This document shows, piece by piece, positions 18,087 through 26,228 of a stretch of 64,000 nt of DNA. This DNA is from Chitinophagaceae bacterium (GTDB lineage Bacteria; Bacteroidota; Bacteroidia; Chitinophagales; Chitinophagaceae). The notes below the pieces were generated by a model. That model saw nothing but the letters and a program-made list of their open reading frames with translations. It did no database searches and was not told where the DNA came from. The stretch covers positions 124,001 through 188,000 of the forward strand of contig JAGFIS010000004.1 of the NCBI GenBank assembly GCA_024103425.1. The letters are read 5' to 3'. Position 1 is the first letter of the stretch, and each line of letters opens with the position of its first letter. Made by a program: the position numbers and the translations under genes.

Positions 18087-18985
18087 TGCGAACCTCTGCG
18101 TCATAACTCCTGGCTGTAACGCTGAGTACCGCTGAGAATTGATTTCTTTTCTGCGAACCTCTGCGCAACCTTCGCGAAACTCTGCGTTATAATTTTTTTT
18201 ACTGTAACGCGGAGTAGCGCTGAGAGCCGCAAAGTGCCGCTGAGATTTGATTTCTTCTCTGCGCACCTCTGCGTAACCTTTGCGAAACTCTGCGTTATAA
18301 CTCCTTCGCTGTAACGCCGAGTGACGCCGAGAACCGCTGAGAGCCGCTGAGGTTTGATTTCTTCTCTGCGAATCTCTGTGTAACCTTTGCGAAACTCTGC
18401 GTTATAACTCCTTCGCTGTAACGCCGAGTGACGCCGAGAACCGCTGAGAGCCACTGAGGTTTGATTTCTTCTCTGCGAATCTCTGTGTAACCTTCGCGAA
18501 ACTCTGCGTTATAACTCCTTCACTGTAACGCTGAGTGGCGCTGAGTACCGCCGAGAACCGCTGAGGTTTGATTTCTTCTCTGCGAATCTCTGTGTAACCT
18601 TTGCGAAACTCTGCGTTATAACTCCTTCACTGTAACGCGGAGTGGCGCTAACTACCGCCGAGAAACGCTGAGAATTGATTTTTTTCTGCGATCCTCTGCG
18701 CCATAACTTCTTCGCTGTAACGTGGAGTGGAGCTGAGTACCGCTGAGAGCCGCTGAGGTTTGATTTCTTCTCTGCGAATCTCTGTATAACCTTCGCGAAA
18801 CTCTGCGTTATAAATCCTTCACTGTAACGCTGAGTGGCGCTGAGTACCGCCGAGAACCGCTGAGATTTGATTTCTTCTCTGCGAATCTCTGTGTAACCTT
18901 TGCGAAACTCTGCGTTATAACTCCTTCGCTGTAACGCTGAGTGCGCGGAAAGCCACGTAGAATTATTCTCTGCGTCTCAAACATC
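18087..18985. repeat. Array 1 of the 107-bp repeat, about 8.5 units
   Basis: Equivalent points (TTATAA/CCATAA) fall at 18187, 18295, 18402, 18509, 18616, 18701, 18808 and 18915: a period of 107-108 bp with one shortened unit of 85 bp. Each unit holds four CTCTGCG-type heptamers spaced 10-11 bp, a spacer like TTATAACTCCTTCGCTGTAA, and four CGCTGAG-type heptamers spaced 10 bp. The two halves are roughly inverted copies. There are no unique spacers, so it is not CRISPR; open frames through it are by-products of the repeat. Confidence 0.95.
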
Positions 18986-19006
18986 TTAAAAACATCTAAC
19001 CGGGCT

Positions 19007-19570
19007 TCACGAAAAGTCAACCTTAACATTCTCTCTTTCACTCTCGCTGATATCAAAGAAATCAAAATGCCGGTATTTGAAAACACCCGCAAATAATATT
19101 CCCGGAAAACTTTCGCCATAGGTGTTATTCTCGCGAACCGTACTGTTATAGTACCTGCGGGCACGTTCTAACAGTTCCTCTATCTGAGACAACTGTGATT
19201 GCAAATTCAAAAATGAAGTATCGGCTTTCAGATTGGGATAGGCTTCTGCAACGGCAAACAATCTGCCCATTGATTGTTGCAACTGATTCTCTGCTTTAAT
19301 CCTTCCTGCAATATCATCGGGTGGAACAGATACTGCTGCATTGCGTGAGGCAATCACCTGCGTCAGGGTTTCTTTTTCGTGAGCAGCATATCCTTTTACT
19401 GTGTTCACTAAGTTGGGAATAAGATCGTAACGCTTCTTAAGTGCCACATCAATATTGCTCCATGCATCCTGCACTATATTGCGATTCCTGACAAACCTGT
19501 TAAAGATCGCCGTAGCATAAAACAAAATCAGGACAAGTACTATTACCAAAACAATCATCGTGATATTCAT
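19007..19570 (-). CDS. lemA: LemA family protein
   Basis: 187 residues from ATG 19570: one N-terminal membrane helix (~4-24), then a helical domain with the LemA signatures 'YNRFVRNRN'-like 'FNRFVRNRNIVQDAWSNID', split as 'FNRFVRNRN' and 'DAWSNIDVALKKRYDLIP', then 'NLVNTVKGYAAHEKETL' and 'EAYPNLKA'. The exact biochemical role of LemA is unknown. It is often encoded beside a DUF2207 or TPM-domain membrane protein, as it is here at 21.1-22.8 kb, although arrays and a GxxExxY gene now lie between. The open frame extends upstream through repeat DNA; that extension is spurious. Its promoter has a degenerate 21-bp motif. Confidence 0.92.
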   Translation of the reverse strand: MNITMIVLVIVLVLILFYATAIFNRFVRNRNIVQDAWSNIDVALKKRYDLIPNLVNTVKGYAAHEKETLTQVIASRNAAVSVPPDDIAGRIKAENQLQQSMGRLFAVAEAYPNLKADTSFLNLQSQLSQIEELLERARRYYNSTVRENNTYGESFPGILFAGVFKYRHFDFFDISESERENVKVDFS

Positions 19571-19595
19571 CCCTAATTTTTGTATGGGTTCTTTG

Positions 19596-19644
19596 TAAAA
19601 ATAATAGCCTGATGCAGTTGATGAAATACCTAATTCATGGGAGG
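19596..19644 (-). promoter_or_regulatory. Promoter with degenerate 21-bp motif (site C), before lemA
   Basis: Minus strand CCTCCCAT-N6-GGTATTT (19624-19644): the left arm is identical to the exact motif and the right arm matches 5 of 7. After 20 bp comes TATTTTTA (19596-19603), one base from TAnnTTTG. The lemA ATG is 26 bp downstream. A two-unit repeat array starts 12 bp upstream. Confidence 0.55.
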
Positions 19645-19655
19645 AGAATTTTTTT

Positions 19656-19875
19656 CCTCTGCGGCATAACTCGTAGCTGTAACGCTGAGTGGCGCTGAGT
19701 ACCGCCGAGAACTGCTGAGAATTGATTTTTTTCTCCGCGCACCTCTGCGCAGCCTTCGCGAAACTCTGCGTTATAACTCCTTCACTGTAACGCGGAGTGG
19801 CGCTGAGTACCGCTGAGAGCCGCTGAGAGCCACTGAGAATTGCTTTTTTCTTCTTTGCGCACCTCTGCGTCATAG
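19656..19875. repeat. Array 2 of the 107-bp repeat, about 2 units
   Basis: Two units with the same heptamer build and orientation as array 1. It lies between the lemA promoter and the divergent GxxExxY gene. Confidence 0.92.
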
Positions 19876-19980
19876 CTATTGGGTATAATTCAGCATGGCA
19901 TGGAGGATCACCAGGCATATGTTTTAAAAAGAAATTGCATATTTTCAAGGGAATTTTAATTTCTTTTAAATTATTAAGAC

Positions 19981-20361
19981 ATGATGCATGAAAACCTGAT
20001 TTCCGAAGCGATCATCGGTTGCGCTATTGAGGTTCATAAAAATCTTGGTCCGGGTTTATTAGAATCTGCCTATCAGGAATGCCTGGCATATGAACTATCT
20101 CTACAAGGATTCCTGGTAAACAAGGAAGTTCCACGTCCGATTGTCTATAAAGAAGTGAAATTAGATCATGGATACCGTATTGATTTATTAGTTAACAATC
20201 AGGTTGTAATAGAAATCAAGTCAGTTGAAGCTATTACAGATGTGCATGAAGCTCAATTGTTGACCTACCTAAAATTAGGAAATTACAAATTAGGGCTTAT
20301 CCTTAATTTTCATACTGTAGTATTGAAAAATGGAATCAGGAGGATGGTTAATAATTTATAA
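19981..20361 (+). CDS. GxxExxY family protein (PD-(D/E)xK nuclease-like)
   Basis: 126 residues with the name-giving motif G25-L-L-E28-S-A-Y31 in 'NLGPGLLESAYQECLAYEL', of which 'GPGLLESAYQECL' is the core. A nuclease-like pattern follows: D68 in 'YRIDLLV', then E78-I-K80 in 'VVIEIKS', and Q92. The biochemical role is not established. It is the only plus-strand gene between 12.7 and 42.9 kb and is flanked on both sides by arrays of the 107-bp repeat, so gene plus repeats look like one inserted unit between DUF2207 and lemA. A possible promoter is TTG (19935-19937), 19 bp, TAATTTCT (19957-19964). Confidence 0.9.
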   Translation: MMHENLISEAIIGCAIEVHKNLGPGLLESAYQECLAYELSLQGFLVNKEVPRPIVYKEVKLDHGYRIDLLVNNQVVIEIKSVEAITDVHEAQLLTYLKLGNYKLGLILNFHTVVLKNGIRRMVNNL

Positions 20362-20390
20362 CAAAAGAAGCTATATGCGATTTGTCTTCT

Positions 20391-21060
20391 TCTCTGCGTG
20401 TCTCTGCGGTATAACTCTTTCGCTGTACCGCAGAGTGGCGCTGAGTACCGCCGAGAACCGCTGAGGTTTGATTTTCTTCTCTGCGCACCTCTGTGTAATC
20501 TTTGCGTACCTCTACGGCATAACTCGTAATTGTACCGCGGAGTGGCGCTGAGTACCGCCGAGAACCGCTGAGATTTGATTTCTTCTCTGCGCACCTCTGC
20601 GGCATAACTTCTTCGCTGTAACCCTGAGAACCGCCGAGAACTGCTGAGATTTGATTTCTTCTCTGCGAACCTCTGCGCAGCCTTCGCGAAACTCTGCGTT
20701 ATAACTTCTTCGCTGTAACGCGGAGTAGCGCTGAGAACCGCGGAGTTACGCGGAGTTTTTTTCTCTTCTCTGCGCACCTCTGCGCAATCTTTGCGTACCT
20801 CTGCGGCATAACATTTTCGCTGCAGCGCTGTGTGGTGCTGAGTGGCGCTGAGAACCGCCGAGAACCGCTGAGATTTGATTTCTTCTCTGCGAACGTCTGC
20901 GCAGCCTTCGCGAAACTCTGCGTTATAACTCCTTCACTTTACCGCAGAGTGGCGCTGAGTACCGCCGAGAACCGCTGAGACTTGATTTCTTCTCTGCGAA
21001 CCTCTGCGTAATCTTTGCGTACCTCTGCGGCATAACTTCTTCGCTGTAACCCTGAGAGCC
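20391..21060. repeat. Array 3 of the 107-bp repeat, about 6.5 units
   Basis: Units in the same orientation as arrays 1 and 2 fill the whole gap between the GxxExxY gene and the stop codon of the DUF2207 gene, reaching to within 3 bp of it. Unit length varies more than in array 1 (about 87-115 bp). Confidence 0.93.
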
Positions 21061-21062
21061 AC

Positions 21063-22793
21063 TTACCAGCTTCCGCCACCGCCCCGGCCGGCGCCACCAC
21101 CTGAAGAACCTCCGCCACTGCTTGATCGGCTGCTACTGCCCGATCCGGAACTGAGGCTGACCATTCCTGCCTTAGCTACCATCATACTACTGTTCATGGA
21201 TGAAGCAAAGGTGTGCATCGTAAAATTATTACCCGACCGGGTACTGCTATACCAAGCCGGTGTCTGCTGTAGCAATCCTTCAAACTTGTCCGTCCACTCT
21301 CTTAATAAATTAAAAGACACTGCGTAAGGCATGGTCTTTTCAAAGTAATAAGGATCTTCTTCCAAGAGCACTTTAAGCCTGTCTGCCTCCGCCAGCCGGA
21401 TAAACTGCCTGAAGCCATATAACTCTCCAAGAATCTGTTTTCCCTTTTCGGTTTTGGCTCTCATTTTATTAAAAATAAAAGCGAATAAAATAGGAAAAAC
21501 TATAAAAAAGAAGAGATACCCCACGATTATAAAAGCAATGAATTTACCTCCGTTAATATCAACATATGACTTCGCTACAAAAGGAAACCACGTAATAAGA
21601 GAAAAAGCCACAATCCAGCTTAAAATCAGGACGATGATTTTTATTTTTCTTCCTCTACTCTTATAAAATTCCTTGGTCTTCTTAATTAACAACTGCACAC
21701 CTTCACCAAAAACACCCGGTCGTGAACTCATATAAATTTCGTCGCTTCCTATAAATAATTTTCTAAAAATATTGATCTGATATCCGGGACTGTCTGCAGG
21801 CAAGTCTTTGAGTTTCGTCAATTTCAGGTCGCCGGCAAGGGACGCTTCACCTGCCGGAATCTCTTCCATTTTTATATACCCTTTAGAACCCCAATAAGGC
21901 AACAAACTCTGTATGTCCCTCGGATTGGTGATGTCATCAATCAGTGCTCCCGCTAACGCAGAATCAACTCCATCCGGCGGATAGTAACTGGTAACCGGCG
22001 TAACTGAGATGGCTCTTAACCTGAGCTTAATAGCCAGAATACCCAGGGCGAGTACACCCAACAAAATCCCTAACCATCTGTACCGCTCTGTAAAAGGCGG
22101 GGTAAAATCTACTTCCTTGATCAGGTTCTTTGGTAATTCAATTAACGCTGTTACACTTTGCAGATATGGAGAAACAAAGAAGTCAGAAGATTGAGCAGAA
22201 AAAACATTGCCGTTGTAGTTGTAAACAAATTTATCGGAGATAGCAGTATCCCCTTCAGGGCCGGCATAGACAAAACAGTTTTCGGGCGACAACACCGCTC
22301 CATCCGGGGCATGAACGGTAAAATTGACTTTGAAAAAAACTGAGAACCATTCGGGAGATTTTACATTCCAATAAAAAGACACTTTATCCCCGTTAAAAAA
22401 CAAAGCATTTTTGACGCGGTATCTGATTTCGTAATGCTGTTCCCCATACACCCTGCTCTTTTTATCTCCAATCTTAATGCGCAGCATATCTCCCCATTGT
22501 TTCCCAAAAAGCTCATTGGTAGAAAACTGTTCTCCGGGCACTTCAATGTCGGAGATGTACATCGTACGTTTCGTTACCTTTCCTTTTGCATCCTTATAAT
22601 CAAACCGGGTAATAAAATCACGATAGATACCATGTGCAGGCTCTTGAAATTTCACATCATACTTTTCCACCACATCAAAATAGCCTTCTTTGCTCAGATA
22701 GAAATCAGCCGTAAGTTGTTGAACGGAAAAATTTTGAGCATAACTGATTACACAAAAGGAAAAGGTAAATAAGGTGAGGAATAACTTTCTCAT
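21063..22793 (-). CDS. DUF2207 membrane protein (LemA-associated type)
   Basis: 576 residues. Sec signal 1-19 (ISYAQ); an extracytoplasmic beta-rich domain follows (~25-230: 'KYDVKFQEPAHGIYRDF', 'VSFYWNVKSPEW'), as in DUF2207. Membrane helices come at ~240-258 ('WLGILLGVLALGILAI') and a pair at ~390-440. A cytoplasmic region ('GFRQFIRLAEADRLKVLL') leads to a Gly/Ser-rich tail ending in GGGGSW. Family members are often next to LemA. It is the last of the nine-gene run; repeat array 3 starts right after its stop. Function unknown. Confidence 0.88.
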   Translation of the reverse strand: MRKLFLTLFTFSFCVISYAQNFSVQQLTADFYLSKEGYFDVVEKYDVKFQEPAHGIYRDFITRFDYKDAKGKVTKRTMYISDIEVPGEQFSTNELFGKQWGDMLRIKIGDKKSRVYGEQHYEIRYRVKNALFFNGDKVSFYWNVKSPEWFSVFFKVNFTVHAPDGAVLSPENCFVYAGPEGDTAISDKFVYNYNGNVFSAQSSDFFVSPYLQSVTALIELPKNLIKEVDFTPPFTERYRWLGILLGVLALGILAIKLRLRAISVTPVTSYYPPDGVDSALAGALIDDITNPRDIQSLLPYWGSKGYIKMEEIPAGEASLAGDLKLTKLKDLPADSPGYQINIFRKLFIGSDEIYMSSRPGVFGEGVQLLIKKTKEFYKSRGRKIKIIVLILSWIVAFSLITWFPFVAKSYVDINGGKFIAFIIVGYLFFFIVFPILFAFIFNKMRAKTEKGKQILGELYGFRQFIRLAEADRLKVLLEEDPYYFEKTMPYAVSFNLLREWTDKFEGLLQQTPAWYSSTRSGNNFTMHTFASSMNSSMMVAKAGMVSLSSGSGSSSRSSSGGGSSGGGAGRGGGGSW

Positions 22794-22814
22794 TTTTGAA
22801 AAGATTCATTCTTT

Positions 22815-23405
22815 TTAAAATTGTGAAGGCAGGTTGAAGGCAACTTCATTCTTATCAGCAGGATTGTACTTAACCGGATAAGTATGGCCGGGCTGAAACC
22901 TTGGAATATCAACAATGGAAATTATCTCCGTTATCGTCGCCGGCCAGGTTTCGCCCGATGGTGCAGTAACCTGTACATCTATATTCACTTTGAAATACTC
23001 TTTTACCCCCATTGTAATTTTTGTACCGGCTTGTGTAATATTTTTGATAACAGCGCTGGCCGGCAGGCCATCAGGAATGTCTTTAAGTTTTCCCGCATTG
23101 TTAAAATCATTGCCGTAAGCACTCAAATCAACTCCCGTCATATTTTTAGCTGCCTTCAAAATTTCATTCATCCCCTGCTGAGAAAGCACGCCATCCTTGT
23201 TTATTTTCAATGCTCCCCGACCAATTTTAAGTGCGTTAAAAGTGATATATCCAATAATGCTGAGTACGACCGCCATAAATACGATGAAGGCAACTCCTCT
23301 ATATTCCGAATATTTAAAGTTGATGATAAAGAAAACAACGGCTAAAACCAGAATGATTAACCAGCGTTTAGTTTGCCTACCCAACAAAAGTTTAAAAAGA
23401 TTCAC
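22815..23405 (-). CDS. Small membrane protein, paralogue of the upstream 171-residue protein
   Basis: 196 residues: two N-terminal membrane helices (~14-31, ~38-56), a linker with a helical segment, then a beta domain ending '...GETWPATITEIISI...FQPGHTYPVKYNPADKNEVAF'. The same signatures (GETW.A, F.PG, VKYDP) close the neighbouring protein, so the two are paralogues. It lies 21 bp before the DUF2207 gene. No family recognised; the beta domain may be an OB- or SH3-like fold, which is inference only. Confidence 0.78.
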   Translation of the reverse strand: MNLFKLLLGRQTKRWLIILVLAVVFFIINFKYSEYRGVAFIVFMAVVLSIIGYITFNALKIGRGALKINKDGVLSQQGMNEILKAAKNMTGVDLSAYGNDFNNAGKLKDIPDGLPASAVIKNITQAGTKITMGVKEYFKVNIDVQVTAPSGETWPATITEIISIVDIPRFQPGHTYPVKYNPADKNEVAFNLPSQF

Positions 23406-23450
23406 GAAACTGTATTTAATTCTGTTTTGAAATTGCTGAACTGATCATCA

Positions 23451-23966
23451 TCACAACCCCGGAATGTTACCGTAATCCATTCCCTGCTGTTCCCTACTCC
23501 GGTCAATCACTACCTTACTTTTATTTTTCGGGTCATACTTGACCGCAAAACTCAATCCTGGAACAAACAGCCCAAGCTGCGTCATGGGTACTACCTGTTC
23601 AATCTTCGCCTGCCAGGTTTCACCCTGCTGGTTGCGTACGTTTACTTCAATGATGAGTTCGTAATAGAAATGCACTTTGGCATAGCGCATGGCCATTCCA
23701 CTCTGGTAACTACGAATAACCGTAGCTGTAGCAGGAAGCCCGTTGGGAATATCCTTCGGTTTCATACTACTAAACAACCAGCGCTGACTTAAGTAAATAC
23801 CTGCGATTATCAATACCACAAACCCGAGCACACCATACCAAAACCCCTTACCCAAGACCTCGGTTACCATATCAAACATCCCCGCATCCTTATAACTGAA
23901 ATACATCGGAATCAGGGTAACGGCAATAATACCTGCGGCGATCAGAAAGAAATATTTGGCTTTCAC
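23451..23966 (-). CDS. Small membrane protein with beta domain, paralogue of the next gene
   Basis: 171 residues, two membrane helices (~5-23 and ~42-60) followed by a beta domain with 'DIPNGLPATATVIRSYQSG' and 'GETWQAKIEQV...FVPGLSFAVKYDPKNKSKV'. The next gene has 'DIPDGLPASAVIKNITQAG' in the same place, so a tandem duplication is likely. Part of the nine-gene run, 45 bp before its paralogue and 17 bp after the 367-residue protein. Function unknown. Confidence 0.78.
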   Translation of the reverse strand: MKAKYFFLIAAGIIAVTLIPMYFSYKDAGMFDMVTEVLGKGFWYGVLGFVVLIIAGIYLSQRWLFSSMKPKDIPNGLPATATVIRSYQSGMAMRYAKVHFYYELIIEVNVRNQQGETWQAKIEQVVPMTQLGLFVPGLSFAVKYDPKNKSKVVIDRSREQQGMDYGNIPGL

Positions 23967-23983
23967 GTCAGTACACTTTTTAT

Positions 23984-25087
23984 CTATTCGTACAAATTTT
24001 CCTGCTTTACAATTTTGCCACTGCTCAGGTCAATAGTCATCAAATAATTATTATTACTAACCCACAACTGATCTCCTTTTATAAAGAACCTTTCAAACCC
24101 GTAATGCGGCGTGAAGGTCTTAAGTTTATCCTGTGGCAATTGCAGTTTCCATGCGGTTTTTAGGGTATTTTTATCCAGCATCGTCAGTTCCATATTCACC
24201 TCTTCGTCTGCAGTAACAGGCGAAAGCACAAAGAAGTAATCTTTATAAAATGTAATGGATGAATTGTAGCCGGCTTCTTTATTTTTAGATAAAGTCAGGT
24301 ATTTTACCTCAATAAAATCGTCATCTGAAGTTGCTTTGTTTTTAGTGTTGATAATACTTGTACGGCTTCCGTTTAATTGCTCTTTACGAAAGATTGGATG
24401 GATGTCTAAATCAGACACCTGGTAATTCTGCTCATCAGCCATGTCAAGAGAACTGAACTTGCCCTGATTGGCAGAAACCTTTCCCGTTTCCGGATCTATC
24501 AGATAATTCCTTTTATCGTTAGCTTCAACAATCAAACCTTTTTGTGTCGTGGTGTTGCGTAAAAACCGATTACTTTCTTTCCAGGAAATATTTGGGTTCA
24601 GTTTTTCAAGTTCTCCAAAATTGAAGCGAAATTTATTGGCTTTCAAATCATACAAAGCCAGCAAATTCCCTTTATTATCTTCCCTTTTCATCAGCCAAAC
24701 CAAATCATTCTGTTCCCATAAAACATATAGCTGGTCGTACTTCCCGCTTTCTACAGGTTGGGAAAGTATCTTTTTCCCGGTAGCACAATCTATCACCTGA
24801 AAATAGGTTGGGTAAGCAAATCCTCTCATGGTAATACTACCGTCAACATCAGGCCTTTCTACTTCAGGACGATAAGTGTACACGAAATACTTACCGTCTT
24901 CACTGAACAGTCCGGATTGAAAAACAGAGGTACTTTTTATCCCTGCCAATCCTTCTATCCCTTTCAACTTTCCGGTAGTGTATTCAGAGATGCTATTGTT
25001 CAGAAACCTGCGCCAAAGAGATGAGGTTGCCAACGAAAAAATAAGAATGCCCAGAAAGAGGAAAATAAATTTTCTGCGAAGATTCAT
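23984..25087 (-). CDS. Membrane-anchored protein, probably beta-propeller, unknown function
   Basis: 367 residues with an N-terminal helix (~7-25, signal anchor) and then repeated beta motifs: 'FSEDGKYFVYTYRPE', 'YFQVIDCATGKKIL', 'LALYDLKANKFRF', 'NYLIDPETGKVSA', 'QLWVSNNNYLMTIDLSSGKIV'. The x-D-x-x-T/S-G-K ends of strands resemble PQQ- or WD-like propellers. It is 3 bp after the RCC1 gene, so translation is probably coupled. No enzyme motif seen. Confidence 0.75.
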   Translation of the reverse strand: MNLRRKFIFLFLGILIFSLATSSLWRRFLNNSISEYTTGKLKGIEGLAGIKSTSVFQSGLFSEDGKYFVYTYRPEVERPDVDGSITMRGFAYPTYFQVIDCATGKKILSQPVESGKYDQLYVLWEQNDLVWLMKREDNKGNLLALYDLKANKFRFNFGELEKLNPNISWKESNRFLRNTTTQKGLIVEANDKRNYLIDPETGKVSANQGKFSSLDMADEQNYQVSDLDIHPIFRKEQLNGSRTSIINTKNKATSDDDFIEVKYLTLSKNKEAGYNSSITFYKDYFFVLSPVTADEEVNMELTMLDKNTLKTAWKLQLPQDKLKTFTPHYGFERFFIKGDQLWVSNNNYLMTIDLSSGKIVKQENLYE

Positions 25088-25090
25088 GCA

Positions 25091-26206
25091 CTAAAATTTA
25101 ATTTGTTCAAAAAGATTCTTATCTGTTTTTCCCGGCCCTGTACCTAACTGGCCGCTGCCGTTACTGCCGGCACTCCAGACAGAACCATCTTCCTTAAGAA
25201 TTAATGAATGATAAGCAGCAGTACTGACAGATAGTACATTGTCCATTATCTTCTCAAACTGACCGTTGTTTGTATTAGTACCATTACCCAATTGCCCCAT
25301 ATCATTGAGTCCTGCAACCCATAAGGTGCCGTCTTTTTTTAATGCCAGCGTATGGCCTTTTCCGGCTGCTGCTTCCTGCACATTATCCAATAGTTTTTTC
25401 GGATTGTGAACGGTGTAAACACTCAGGTCGCCCATTTGTCCGGCACCATCGTAGCCGACACCCCAGAGGCTACCATCACCCTTTACAATAAGAGAAAACT
25501 CCCCACCCGCAGCCATCTGCACCACATTATCTGCCACTTTAACCGGTGTAAGTTGGTTAGCAGTTTTACCATTGCCCAACTGATACTGATTGTTCTTACC
25601 GCAAGCCCAGAGTGTTCCATCTGTTTTCAGAATGAGCGTATGTACAGTACCGGCTGCCACTGATTGCACACCTTCCATGATTTTTACAGGCTTATTCTGA
25701 TGGTCGTCATTGCCATTTCCCAATTGCCCAAATGAATTTTTACCCATTGCCCAAAGGGATTGGTCTGCCTTGATAAAAAAACTAAAGTCGCTGCCTGCCG
25801 CAATACCGACCACACCGTCTGTAATCTGATACGGAACTGATTTGTTATCGTTATCACCTGTACCTAATTGCCCGAATTCATTGTTTCCGATTACCCACAA
25901 CGATTTATCTGTTTTCAATATCAGGGTATGATTTTCTCCTGATGCTACTTTATTGACATGATCTATCACCCTAACCGGAAGGTATTGTCGCGAAGATTTA
26001 ACATTAGGCAATTGATAGCTACTATTGTTTCCCCATGCGAATAATTGATTTTGGGCATTGATAAAAAAGGAAGCATTGCTCCCGGAAGCTATCTGCATAT
26101 TACCGGATTTAGAAATTTGAGAAATACCGGCAGTGCTGAATAATAAAGCAACCATCACCGGATATAGTTTCCCTGATAAACTTTTGAAGCGAGATATTTT
26201 CATCAT
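25091..26206 (-). CDS. Exported RCC1-repeat protein (seven-bladed beta-propeller)
   Basis: 371 residues. After a signal peptide (~1-30, ending GIS), seven repeats of about 47 residues are visible, each with the RCC1 core H/F-x-L/F-x-x-K-x-D-x-x-L-W-x-x-G-x-N-x-x-G-Q-L-G (e.g. 'HTLILKTDGTLWACGKNNQ', 'HTLALKKDGTLWVAGLNDMG', 'HSLILKEDGSVWSAGSNGSG'). Seven is the number needed for one closed propeller. Bacterial exported RCC1 proteins are usually thought to mediate binding. It lies in the surface operon between the Fn3 protein and the membrane-anchored propeller-like protein. Confidence 0.9.
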   Translation of the reverse strand: MMKISRFKSLSGKLYPVMVALLFSTAGISQISKSGNMQIASGSNASFFINAQNQLFAWGNNSSYQLPNVKSSRQYLPVRVIDHVNKVASGENHTLILKTDKSLWVIGNNEFGQLGTGDNDNKSVPYQITDGVVGIAAGSDFSFFIKADQSLWAMGKNSFGQLGNGNDDHQNKPVKIMEGVQSVAAGTVHTLILKTDGTLWACGKNNQYQLGNGKTANQLTPVKVADNVVQMAAGGEFSLIVKGDGSLWGVGYDGAGQMGDLSVYTVHNPKKLLDNVQEAAAGKGHTLALKKDGTLWVAGLNDMGQLGNGTNTNNGQFEKIMDNVLSVSTAAYHSLILKEDGSVWSAGSNGSGQLGTGPGKTDKNLFEQIKF

Positions 26207-26228
26207 TTTACGAGTAGTCTTTCAAATA

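Noticed and set aside
18087..18985. CRISPR array.
   Set aside because: Regular 107-bp period but no alternation of constant repeats and unique spacers, and no cas genes.
18084..19164. Long minus-strand open frames across array 1 (translations rich in TQRFAEKK and SGSRRYSA).
   Set aside because: They are translations of the 107-bp repeat; 107 is not a multiple of 3, so the same text reappears in different frames. No starts, promoters or domains.
19571..19948. 126-codon N-terminal extension of lemA.
   Set aside because: It runs through array 2 and the promoter; the LemA membrane anchor starts at the ATG at 19570.
20310..20777. Minus-strand frame of 155 codons overlapping the GxxExxY gene end and array 3.
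   Set aside because: Repeat-derived, and overlaps a recognised gene on the other strand.
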